Shown one piece after another: positions 53,421 to 64,000 of a DNA stretch of 64,000 bases. Made by a program: the position numbers and the translations under genes. Location: positions 38,158,901-38,222,900 of the forward strand of contig CM055272.1 in the NCBI GenBank assembly GCA_029237695.1. The letters run 5' to 3'. This DNA is from Conchocele bisecta (lineage: Eukaryota > Mollusca > Bivalvia > Lucinida > Thyasiridae). The notes under the pieces are model-generated. The model was not told the origin of the DNA. It ran no database searches and was given only the letters and a program-made list of their open reading frames with translations. The stretch's first letter is position 1. Each line of letters starts with the position of its first letter.

Positions 53421-53990
53421 GCCATACCATGGCATCTCCTAGAATGAATACCGGGGTATTGCATTTTCCAGCAGTGTATGCATAAGACTAAACAGTGAGC
53501 GCTCGGTACTTTCGCTATCAAATAAATCCACCATTACGGATGTTTCTATAAAACAATATTGATTAATAACAGTATACATGAGTGTGCTAGCTGTAACAGT
53601 CTAAAATTCGAGTCTCATGTTCTCGTGGTGATACAGTTGACAATTGAAAATGATTCATACAGCCTAAATAAATGGACACGTGTTTTATGAACGCACAGTC
53701 GTCGGACATGGTATATTATGTAAAGACGTTGTTAATTAACATAAGCATATATCAGTTTTAAATGGAATTCCATCACGTAGCATGTGCCTATTTTAATTAA
53801 CGACCATATAATCGACCAGACAAACAAAACAATATTTTAGTACAATATTAGGCAATATGTTTGCACACTTATGGCCATATCAGAGCTCTAGATGAGTTGC
53901 ATATTTGCTTAATTAAAATTGCCAACAAGAAGAAGAACTGAAATCAGAAGTAGCGAGTATTAAAAAGCACAAACAAATTGTGGTACCTTT
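53420..53990. other. Gene-free stretch
   Basis: No repeat or gene recognised. Confidence 0.5.
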
Positions 53991-55080
53991 TATCATGCTG
54001 CAGAAAACACTAGATTTGCCAGTAAGCGAGGCTTACGGAATACCCCCGCGTACGCCCAGGCACCCCCATATAGAGACTTTTTCAAAGTATGTGACCTGGG
54101 CATTGTGATTTGTGACAGAGGGTCATAGTTTGTTACAGCATGATAGTAGACCATCAAAATAATGCATGTGCGAAATATAAAGAACATCCGTTGAAGGAAA
54201 CAGAAGTTAAAACCGACATTCAACATTCATGGATTTGTAACCGCATGATAGTAGACCCTTAGAGGAATGCATGCATGCATACTTAAGCATTTCTGATGAA
54301 GAGAACATAAGTTATAACCAATTTGCTCTGATGTTGACTTTGTGAACACACTAAGTATGCGACCTTCACATTGGGATTAGCGAGGATTGGACGGAGAGTG
54401 GACGGTTGTGGATTTTAGTAGACCCTTAGATCCTTAGACGAATGCATGGTTGAAATATTAAGAATTTCTGACGAAGGATACAGATATTATGACCGATTTC
54501 TCTTATGTTAATATTGTGAAGACACTAAGTATGTAGCATTGACCTAGAGTGTTGTGGGGGGTCAGGCGGTCGTGTATCAATCACAGTATGATAGTAGACC
54601 CTTAGAGGAATGCATGCATGAAATATTAATAACTTTAGACGAATGAAACATAAGTTATAACGGATTTCTCTGATGTTAAGTTTTGTGAAGAGACTAAGCA
54701 TGTGACCTTGGCATTGGTATTTGTGGGGGTCAGACGGTCGTGGATTTGTCACAACATGATATTAGACTCTTAGAGGAATGCATGTGTGAAATATCCTGAA
54801 TTTCCGATGAAGGAAACATGAATTATGAGCGATTTCTCTGATGTGAAGTTTTGTGAACACACTAAATATGTGACCTTGATCTCTGGATTAGTGGGGCCTG
54901 ACGATCATGGATTTGTCATAGCATGATAGTAGACCCTTAGAGGAATGCATGCATGAAATAATGTGAATTTCCGATGAAGGAAACCGAACTTATGACTGAT
55001 TTTTCTGACGTTAAGTTTAGTTACGGACGGGACAGACGGACGGACGGACGGACGGACGGACGGACGGACAACCTGACTCC
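53990..55080 (+). repeat. Pearl-like array: ~170 bp units ending in ACGG run
   Basis: Units centred on GATAGTAGACCCTTAGAGGAATGCATG begin near 54247, 54414, 54590, 54758 and 54925. Each also holds GAAGGAAACATAAGTTAT, GATTTCTCTGATGTTAAGTT and AGTATGTGACCTTG. The last unit is followed by about ten ACGG/GACG tetranucleotides (55024-55068) and a G-run. This is the pearl layout again but with a core unlike that at 6590 and 11640. Confidence 0.8.
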
Positions 55081-55109
55081 AGTACACGTTGAGGGGGGGG
55101 GGGGGTGTT

Positions 55110-55941
55110 GTATATCTAAACATACCACAGCTATCGCTTATTTTACATCAGAACACATCTTTGTACTCCATTAGTGTTCCGAAGGTAAATGTATTAATTA
55201 AGTTGGTGCAATTTCATGTGAGCCATATAACTCAAGTTCTTCTGTATGCGTCTTTCCCACTGAATGAATGCGTTTAGGCTACGTTGCCCCATGGCACGTC
55301 GCAATGTCTAATTTGTCGGCCGGCGTTATTATTATTGGCGGCTGAGTGATTTTTCCACTCCATTCAACCTTGTAGGAGACGATTCTCCTGCTAATTACAA
55401 ACTCCTTCTATTCTGCTTGATGTATCAACTACATTTTTCATGTTGTACCGAGTGATGTATAGAATTTAATCCGTGTCATTCGTTCATGAATTATATCACT
55501 ACGGTGTTATTGTATTGCTCATGAATGCTCATGCACTTCTCTGCGTGAATAACTATATACATGTATTAGGGTGTTCAGTATGATGTATGGATCTACAGTA
55601 TTATCATTATTTGTAAGATATTGCGCACTTTGCCGAGAGACGCCAATTTATTAGTCATTATATCTTTCAGAATAAACAATCATTGCCGTCGATACGGGTT
55701 TTAGTACCAGTGTACCAGTGTAGACATCTCAACACACTATACTGTAACATTGACATAAAAGTCACCCCATCCTACAATTATGACGCAATAAATAACGTGC
55801 AACGCATATGAAGTCACATCAACGAATTAGTTCCGACCCAGATTTATGTACATGTCAGGGTAAATTAATTATACAAATATAGTCAGTCAGTCATGTGAGA
55901 GTTAAACATTTAATCAAACTAAGACTCAAGCAAGCAAGTAT

Positions 55942-55945
<4 letters not shown>
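55110..55945. other. Gene-free stretch
   Basis: No gene or repeat recognised. Confidence 0.5.
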
Positions 55946-56023
<78 letters not shown>

Positions 56024-56085
56024 AGAGACGAGAGAGAGACGAGAGACGAGAGAGAGACGAGAGAGACGAGAGAGAGAGAGACGAG

Positions 56086-56117
<32 letters not shown>

Positions 56118-56205
56118 CGAGAGAGAGAGAGAGAGAGACGAGAGAGAGAGAGAGAGAGAGAGACGAGAGAGAGAGACGAGAGAGAGAGACGAGCTTACGA
56201 GCAGG
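55946..56205 (+). repeat. (GA)n / GAGAC microsatellite
   Basis: About 250 bp of GA repeats interspersed with GAGAC units. All frames remain open, which yields spurious RERERE and SLSLSL ORFs. Confidence 0.98.
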
Positions 56206-56439
56206 TGAGCGTAATCTAGAGTAGCCATGCCCAATGAGTAGTTGAGCCTAAGCTAATAAGAATGTATCCCCAATGTACCGACAAAGCATGCGTGGAATGC
56301 ATCAGTCAACCATTAATCAAATCGTCTCGTTGTTTTAATGTACTCATGTACTGATTTAAAATTTAAGAATAACCGTAATAATTTCTTGATTTCCATCAGG
56401 TGTACCTTTTAATAGCATGACCGTATTTAAAGGATAAAG

Positions 56440-58377
56440 CTACAGCAATGATTGGCGCAAAACTATACGCTGTGCACAGTATTTTGGACACTGAAATAAA
56501 TAGTGTTCTGCAACTTCTGCTACTTCACTACAATCGCAATAGGGAGTGTCTGTAATATGGTTATTACAAAGATCATCATTTAGACTACTACATTTATTAC
56601 GAATTCTCGCATGCATTACGGATAACAATCGATTTCCTTCCAAATAACAGGGATGAACATCGTACTGTGTATATAAATATTTTGTGCATACTGTTTTGAA
56701 TTGTCTAAGGCTGTCAGCATTTCTCAGCATATGATCAGTATCATTCCAAAGGCGTACAGAAGATGGAATGAAAGAACGTTTGTATACCTCTAGTCGTGTG
56801 TTGGGAATATTAATATAATTTTGGTTTCTAAGATTATAACTAGTTATGTTATTAACGGGAGGAGGTATAAGATTCGAAACATAACTAGGTAATTGATTTT
56901 TGTTGGCTTTGTACATAATTGACAATTTTTGTGCACTTCGTCGAACTGATAATAATTGCCAGCCAACTTCTTGTTTTAGGTTTTCTACTGATCGTGTTAA
57001 GCCAGTTACTATTCTAGCGGCTTCGTTTTGATTTTTTTCCAATGAATGCTTTTCATATTCTTCACAACCATCCGAAACTGATGAAGCATACTCTAGAATA
57101 GGTCGCATGTAAGAAACATATATTTGGTTAAGTGCTTTCCTATTTATTTAAAATTTTAGATTGCGCATAATGCCTAATACTCTCGATGTCGACTTAATAA
57201 TGTTATTTATGTGTGTATGCCATTTCCCATTGTTGCTCAGTGTTATACCAAGATGGTTATGATTTTCCACGAATGCAATTGAAGTGTTTTCAAAAATCAA
57301 ATTTAGGGGTCGCTCAAGATGTCTTACAGTAAAAAGCATCGCTTCAGTTTTATTTGGATTAAAATTTACCAGCCACTGTTTAGCCCAGTCAGAAATAATT
57401 TGCAGATCATGATTTATTATACCTTCTAGATCATCGGTATTGCTTGAAGAAAATGATAGAGAGCTGTCATCGGCAAACAGTCGAACAATACTTAATAGAT
57501 GGTCAGTTATATCGTTGACGTATATTAAGAAAAGCAATGGGCCAAGCACCGAACCTTGCGGCACACCAGCGGTTATTGGTTTAGTATCTGAAGATGTGGA
57601 ACGTATAGATACAGATGGAGTCCTGTTAGTTAAATAGTTTTCAATCCAGTTTAAAATATGACCATTTATTCCATTTTTTCTCAACTTAAATAATAATCCT
57701 TTGTGCCACACTCTGTCAAACGCCTTAGAAATATCACAGAATACCATACAAGTAGATTGTCGTGCATCAAGTGCCTGGCATATTTGGTGGTAGATATCTA
57801 TAAGTTGATATACCATTGAGTGGCCTGGCAAAAAACCCGATTGTCTATCATATATTAACTGTTCTGTATGCAAGTGATTGTAAATATGTTTGAACATTAT
57901 TTTTTCCATGATTACTTTTCCTACACAGCTTATTAGAGATATCGGACGATAATTTAAAGGAGTCTGTGTACAAACTTTCAGAAATAGGAGTATTACATTT
58001 GCTGTTTTCCATTCCGTTGAAAAATTACTTTCGTTTATATATCTATTAAAGAGGGTTGCCAACGGTTTTGAGACAGTGGCAACTGTTCCTTTCAACATTC
58101 TGTGACTAATTAGATATTTTCCACAAGCTTTATTTGTTTGTAATATTTTTAGTATGTCACTAACTTCAGACTCATTTATAATTATCATATCTAGAACCTG
58201 ATCCGTTGTTAAACTAAACGGCGGTAGAGTTGAGTTAGTATCACTAACCGTCGATATTGAAACGAAAAAAGTGTTGAGGCAATTTGCTTTTTCAATATCT
58301 GAATACAAGTAATTAACGTTGGTACCATTGTTTCTTTTTAAAGGAGGGATAGTACCACTTGATTTACTATCTTTCAC
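56440..58377 (-). pseudogene. Reverse transcriptase and C-terminal domain, one stop
   Basis: The RT begins MKDSKSSGTIPPLKR and has NYRPISLISCVGKVIMEKIM, RQSGFLPGHSM, the catalytic FCDISKAFDRVWH, AGVPQGSVLGPLLFLIYVND, FADDSSL (second catalytic Asp pair), NPNKTEAMLF and HLGITLSNNGKWHTHI. A TAA at 57148-57150 interrupts just before INRKALNQIYVSYMRPILEY, after which the same frame continues for 222 residues to a C.CSEVAEVAEHYLFQCPKYCAQR zinc-knuckle-like tail. The RT would be intact apart from that stop. Confidence 0.92.
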
Positions 58378-58411
58378 AAAATGACGGATTAGTTTCCAGA
58401 AGTAACGTTTG

Positions 58412-58850
58412 TCATTTGAAAAAGATTCTGTTAAGATTCAGTTCAATATCATTATAGAAAGCGTCTCTAGCATGTTTTTTCATATTATTAACTTTATTCC
58501 TAAGTGTTTTATATTTAATCCAATCATTTGCCTTACCGGAATGTGTTGCCTTCCTCCTTTGTTTATCTCTTAAGTTGCTTATTCGACGGATTTCAGAATC
58601 ATACCATGGTTTATCGTTAGGCCGTACTGTGACTTGACTGCATGGAATACATTGTTTAGCTAACTCAATGAACTGCTTTGTAAAAATATTCAGATGCATC
58701 ATCTACACTGCCATTATTCAAAACACTCCAATCACAACCGGATATTAAGTCATTAAATTTATCAAAGTCGGCCCTTTTATAGTACCATACTGTCCGTGTA
58801 TATGAAATGTCATACGGAATTGCAGCTGGTATAATAATATATGTTGCCAT
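58412..58850 (-). pseudogene. Post-endonuclease and linker fragments of the same element
   Basis: 58850-58665 reads TRTVWYYKRADFDKFNDLIS and DWSVL.....VDDASEYF, and 58702-58412 reads FIELAKQCIPCSQVTVRPND, KPWYDSEIRRISNLRDKQRR and a basic KYKTLRNKVNN region. These are the usual sequences between endonuclease and RT in CR1/L2/Jockey-type ORF2. The two frames overlap, showing a one-base shift near 58690. Confidence 0.8.
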
Positions 58851-59226
58851 ATGATCACTTATATTTTGCGGAATAGATTATACATCACTCTTAAGAATGA
58901 CCTGGTTTTGATTCACGATAATTGGATCTAATAAGGTTGAGGTAGTAGCAGTTATTCGAGTTGGCGTTACAATGACATTTTTCATGGTATTCAAAATCAA
59001 GATATCCTTTTAGTTTGTGGTTTTGTACATTTAGCTGATCCTCATTTACATCACCAACAATAATAGTATTGTTTGATTTATCGGATACATATTCTATGTT
59101 TCGATTTAATAAGTCCCAGAATTCTATGTTGGAAGACGGTTGTCGATCGATCGTACCAATATAGAAAATATCACGCTATGTCTTTACTTGAATCCATATT
59201 GTTTCATCCCAAAATATTTCTAAATT

Positions 59227-59757
59227 TTACATTCTCTCTGATAATATATGGTCAGCGACATATACTAATATACCCCCAGAGTGTGATGATTTGTCTTTTC
59301 TAAATGGTAAAACATAGCCTTTTAATTTTAAGCTATTAGTTTCTATAGAACATGATAAATATGTTTCTGTAAAGCAAATAATATCAAATTCGGTAAGTTC
59401 GTTCTCGATGTAGCTCAGCTTATTTCGAATACTTCTTATATTTAAATGTAAAACTGATAGCAATCCTATCTCATGTTCAGGCCGCGGATTCCTTGCAACA
59501 TCTCCAGCCAACAATATTGGGATTAACGATAATATTGTCAGGAGAATGTTAATGTTAAAGAGTAGCCCAGATGTATTACATTTAAATATGTATGTCAATA
59601 AATTACCAATATTCGTTAGCTCAATTAGTAAGAAATATAAAATGTTCACAGATGATTTCAACGCAAGCATTATCGGTTGAGTACAACAATAGAAGTTATC
59701 TATGGCAGCCCTCCATGACAATAAATCATTACCCGTTCGGCTTATTGACAAAACCAT
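59227..59757 (-). pseudogene. AP-endonuclease N-terminal region
   Basis: The conserved part is AGDVARNPRPEHEIGLLSVL, HLNIRSIRNKLSYIENEL, FDIICFTETYLS (with the catalytic Glu of the TET motif) and GGILVYVADHI. It is preceded by ~75 hydrophobic residues that may be 5' leader. The rest of the endonuclease (59226-58851) is out of frame. Confidence 0.85.
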
Positions 59758-59759
59758 GA

Positions 59760-60640
59760 AGATGGAGGACTGCCCTGGGAATCCTTACAGGCAACTTTGA
59801 TCAACAAGAGCATATCAAACTGGACGAAAAGCCGCATAAATGGCGCATGTATGCTTCAAAATGAAGCTACAAGTAAGATACATTTTAATATTTTAACTGA
59901 GGGAAACATGAAAGATAGACAAAAGAACAAAGAGAAAGGTATAATGCTAACAAGAGTGTACTGAAGCTGATGAGAACATGTATCATATAGACGCATGTTT
60001 TGGTGTGTGTAACTGGAACATGTATAGAGTAATGGGCGGACTGGATAGTTTAGCGAACTATTCACAAGTGTTTAGATACATACATACGTGCACGTCCTGT
60101 AATATCATGAAGTACCAGCATTGCCGTTTGATATGACCGTTCAATATGACCTGTTCGATATAACGTGACATGAACATTCAATTTATTCAACGATCCGTTA
60201 TAAATATGTGTGAACAGTTGTGCTATTGTTTTCTCTACAATGTACAATATACAAAGGGGTGCTCCAGATAAGTAGTAATGAATGGTGTTCCTCTTACAAC
60301 ATGTCTTCCACAGATATGTCTGCAAATATACATGCGGGTTGAGAGTTCTTCACAATCATTGCTGAGAGAAAATTATACAGGAATAATAATCCGTATGCAC
60401 AGATACATGCAATAGTGAAGTATCACATCCGTAGTTTATCAGGATGTTACTAATGCATAAAACCTTTCCCAGATTCACCAAGAAAATGCACATACTGGCC
60501 AAATACCATTTTACTCAAGCATCTATACAATTAAATGTATACAGCTTGAGCGATGATATAACAGTATGAAATAAAACTGTTCAATATAAAGATCAGCAGA
60601 GAGTTCACTACACTTCAGGTTTTGACATAATTGTTCACAT
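59760..60640. other. Gene-free stretch
   Basis: No gene or repeat recognised; it leads into the satellite at 60640. Confidence 0.5.
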
Positions 60641-63600
60641 ACAATTGTTCAACGCGAACAAAAATAAAAAAGTCCGAAATAGTTAATCACGACAAAAATC
60701 AAGCTGACAGGTTACGTTTACTCCACGCTATTTGTGCGTACTTATCAAGTTTTGACATACATGTACTTTGTACATTTAAAACAATTACAACGCGAAAATG
60801 GGTACAATGCTCCATAATCAGATCAGACAGTGGCCAGTCACCACACAAGTATGTAGCCGGATCAGGCTGGACACTCTTTGCTGTACCGCAAAAGGAGACA
60901 TTCAATATTATAGAATATAACACTACACATAATAGACTTTACTCATACTAGATTCAGAGAAGAGTTTAACCCGATCCGTCCGCACAGCAGTATACAGTCT
61001 GATCAGGGTGCACACTGCTACTTCGCAAAGACGGAACATGAATACGGTCGGATATATCAACCAGGGTATACACTGTTTGTTACTCCGCAAAAATGGAAGC
61101 TCAAATATTGTAGAATATATTGACCGATATAACTGTATGTATATACTCTACAATCAGGGTAGTCCCTGAGCAGTCCGCACACAAATGTACAGTCTGGTTA
61201 GGGTGTATACTGTTTACCACGCAACAATCAAGGAAGGTCAATATGGTAGAAAAAATCGACCGACATAATAGACTGTACTTGTACTAGTATCAGAGCAGAG
61301 CCTGACCAGTCTGCACACACATGTACAGTCTGATCAGTATGTACACCGTTAGCTCCTCCACAATTATGAAGAATTAATTTGGTAAATATATATACATATT
61401 GACTGGCATAACAGATCATACATGTTAACATTGTAGACCCTGACCAGTCTGCACACAAGTGTACAGCCAGGTCAGGGAGTACATTGTTGGTCAGACCGAC
61501 CACGAAGATGGACGCACACACGTGTAAAATATGGTCAAGGCGTACATTGTTAGCCAAACCACGAAGATGTACACTCACTATGGTAGAATATACCGACCAA
61601 GGTATACACATTTTGCTACTCCGTCAAAAATGGAAACTCAAATATTGTATAGTATATCGATGGTTCTGCCAGGGTGCAATTGCTCTAAAACAGTGTCGAC
61701 CCTGATCAGTCCGCACACGCTTGTACAGTCCGGTCATGGTGAACACTGTTTGCCCCACAGAACTGGAAAATCAATATGGAAGAATATAAAGACCTACAAA
61801 GTAGACTGTAAGTGTACTACAATCAGAGCAGACCACGATCAGTCAGCACACAAGTGTATTGTCTGGTCAGGGTGTGCACTGTTTGTTACTCCACAACTAT
61901 GGAAAAGACAATACTGTGTAAAAAGATGGACCGGCATAATAGGCCGGACGAATTCTACAAAGTGGATCCGTGACCAGTCCGCACACATGCGCACAATTCT
62001 GTCAGGGCGTCCACTATTAAATAGTGTGCGAATAAAAAAAACAAAAAACAACAACAACAACAACACAAAAACAACAATATGTTAGAATATATAGACCACA
62101 CCACGACACATACAATGTATGTCTGCTTATTTTTACCGCAACACTCACTGCGAAAACGAAATGTGAGATTAACGGTAAACAAATAATGAATAATATACCT
62201 CACGTGTTTGACAGAGTAGAAACTGACCAGTGTACATGTGTACATACTGGTCAGGGCGTACACTGCTTGCTTGTCCGCAAAGGTGGACAATTAATATGGT
62301 AGAATATATATCGGCCATTGTATACACATTTTGCTTTTCCTTAAATAAACAAATAAACAAATAAAACTGAATATAGTAGAATATATCGACCGACAGAATA
62401 ATGTGTAAATGATCTACAATCAGTGTAGATCCTGACCAGTCCGCCCACAAATGAACAGTCTGATCAGGGTGTACACTGTTTGCTACTCCGCATGTATGGA
62501 ACATCAATACAGTAAAAAATGTATCGACTGGCATGATAGACCGCACGTGCTTTACATAGTAGACCCTGTCCAGTCCGCACACATGTGTACAGGCTGGTCA
62601 GGGCGTAGACTGTCAATGTGCATAGGTGGAAAACAATATGGTAGACTACATCGACCAGTTGCCTATTTCACCAACATTGCAAAGTATACTTTTCTAGCAA
62701 AGTATACTTTGAGGGAGTAATCATTTATTTTTCATGAAATGCATTATTTCATATAGAACTAACAAATGCATATATTTCATGATTAAAAATATGCAGAATT
62801 ATTATACTGAATTTATTACATTATCACAGCCAAAATGGCTGTGATAATGTAAAAAAATTCAGTATAATAAATTTATTCTAAAATTGAAAATTTCTCCCTC
62901 AAAGTATACTTTGCTAGGAAAGTATACTTTGCAATGTTGGTGAAATAGGCTACTGGGTATACACTTTCTGCTATTGCGTTAAAAGGAAACTCAATATTGT
63001 AGAATATATCTACCGACATAATAGTGTGTACCTGCTACGCAATCAGGGTAGACCCTGATCAGTCTGCACACAAGTGTATAGTCTTATCAGGGCGCACGAT
63101 GTTTGCCACTCAGCAAAAAAACAAATAAATAGAAAATCAATATTGTCGAATATATAGACTAATAAGAACATTAAGATCAGAACAGACACTGATAGGTCTG
63201 CACACAAGTGTACAGTCCGATCAGGGTGTGCACTGTTACCTATTCGGCAAAATTGAAAACCAATATGATAAACACATATCGGCCCGCGTATAGACCATAC
63301 ATGTTCTACATATAGATCCTGACCCATCCGCACACATGCACATGTATACAGACTTGCCAGGGCGTACACTGTTAGCTATAACAATAAAAAACAAATAAAT
63401 ATGGTAGATTACATATCAAACACAATGTCAGATATTTTATCTCATCGAATACCAATGAATCCAAGAAGAATCTCCATTTAACACAGAGGCGCGCCCAACT
63501 ATACCATATCTCAGAATATTAAATTATTTCGGCTGCTCAGAACGGATGGGCGAATTTGTGGTAGTTAGCGTATTGGGGGATCCCAGAACATGGACTTACA

Positions 63601-63690
63601 ACATGGCGACCAGTGAATCACAGACCAGCCTGCACATTCGCAGTCCGATCAGGGCATACGCTGTTCACTATTTAATCACCGTGACAGCAG
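60640..63690 (+). repeat. ~130-150 bp satellite (CCAGTCCGCACACA...GTCAGGGTGTACACTG)
   Basis: Degenerate units contain CTGACCAGTCCGCACACA, GTGTACAGTCTGGTCAGGG, TGTACACTGTTTGCTACTCCGC, AATATGGTAGAATATATCGACC and GACATAATAGACTGTAC. The central motif occurs at about 60968, 61168, 61302, 61440, 61703, 61838, 61970, 62225, 62434, 62570, 63054, 63187, 63320 and 63625. The spacing varies by insertions. No protein is encoded. A MITE interrupts it at 62658-62957. Confidence 0.85.
62658..62957. mobile_element. Palindromic MITE, copy 2 (TGTAGCC family)
   Basis: TTGCCTATTTCACCAACATTGCAAAGTATACTTTTCTAGC to GCTAGGAAAGTATACTTTGCAATGTTGGTGAAATAGGCTA, with the same central ACAGCCAAAATGGCTGT stem and over 90% visible identity to 4803-5109. 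It sits inside a satellite unit, between ...ATCGACCAG and GGTATACAC...; other units have these joined, giving an empty-site comparison. Confidence 0.9.
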
Positions 63691-63879
63691 AACGATTATA
63701 ATATAAGCATACTGTGTATGTGTGCACGAGGAATTATATATTACTCAATTGCAATTGTTGCAAGGTCGTCAGTCGAAGGCTCATGACTAGATGACTAGAT
63801 CATGTATGTCGTGCACGGGCAGCACATATATACTATATGTGTCATAGACGGTGGAGTGACACCGGGACTATTTGCAACA

Positions 63880-63965
63880 ATTAAAGGTTCATGCCCACTC
63901 AGTAGGCACAAAATGTTTTTTATAGAAATTAAATAAGTATATAATTGTGTCACTATTCCACCAGT
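63880..63965 (-). repeat. Dispersed repeat, inverted copy of 2015-2105
   Basis: The reverse complement reads GGAATAGTGACACAATTATA and TGTGCCTACTGAGTGGGCATG, matching 2015-2105. Confidence 0.6.
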
Positions 63966-64000
63966 TCGAAAGATTACGAGTCGCCGCTATACAAGTATAA

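Larger units (their letters stand above)
56440..59757 (-). mobile_element. Near-complete non-LTR retrotransposon (CR1/L2/Jockey-like)
   Basis: On the minus strand: N-terminal endonuclease region (59757-59227), a broken stretch (59226-58851), post-endonuclease and linker pieces (58850-58412), RT (58377-57148) and C-terminal domain (57147-56440). Damage is light for its length: one nonsense codon (57148-57150), one frameshift near 58380-58430 and a disrupted endonuclease middle. It is better preserved than the 2780-5745 copy and so probably younger. Target-site duplications were not identified. Confidence 0.85.

Noticed and set aside
55895..56234. RERERE / SLSLSL ORFs
   Set aside because: GA microsatellite translation.

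Overview
The window looks like nuclear DNA from an invertebrate animal, most likely a bivalve mollusc. It is AT-rich, has no dense host coding, and is crowded with short palindromic elements, tandem arrays that end in (ACGG)n like the bivalve 'pearl' elements, satellites and decayed non-LTR retrotransposons. The taxonomic call is an inference from repeat style, since no host marker gene is present. I found no intact host gene, rRNA, convincing tRNA or CRISPR array. A 500-N assembly gap lies at 17160-17659.

Layout. 1-2780: gene-free, with dispersed repeats. 2780-5745 (-): damaged non-LTR retrotransposon split by a ~305 bp palindromic MITE. 5772-15800: palindromic MITEs, pearl-like arrays, an exact 188 bp tandem array, an 820 bp TIR element carrying a cysteine-rich CXC-like gene fragment, and a CA microsatellite. 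16080-26228: a ~150 bp satellite interrupted by a 6.3 kb array of ~170 bp units, each holding a G-run/TTTCCTAGGAAA/C-run hairpin. 26240-36450: repeats found again in inverted orientation, including a 4.7 kb near-palindrome (30517-35202) with a 21 bp minisatellite at its centre, and two copies of a GGTTAG-ended MITE. 50278-56205: palindromes, a 347 bp higher-order repeat, a pearl-like array and a GA microsatellite. 56440-59757 (-): a nearly complete non-LTR retrotransposon. 60640-63690: another satellite with a second copy of the 305 bp MITE.

The most notable region is 36451-49830. It is GC-richer and gene-dense on both strands, and I read it as a decayed endogenous DNA virus of the Polinton/Maverick-adintovirus kind. 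It carries a protein-primed-type family B DNA polymerase (exonuclease motifs, DTDS motif, N-terminal zinc-finger-like and endonuclease-like parts), a double-jelly-roll-type major capsid protein candidate, the C-terminal half of an FtsK/HerA-type packaging ATPase, a candidate penton/minor capsid protein that is still open, and several small membrane or conserved proteins. Genes are in divergent blocks separated by very short AT-rich spacers, including one of 22 bp between two start codons. Nearly every gene has stops or frameshifts, the polymerase is split by a 1.6 kb foldback-like insertion, and capsid and ATPase pieces are fused by a deletion. No integrase, protease or terminal inverted repeat was seen, and the left end is cut at a MITE. 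It is an old, inactive copy.
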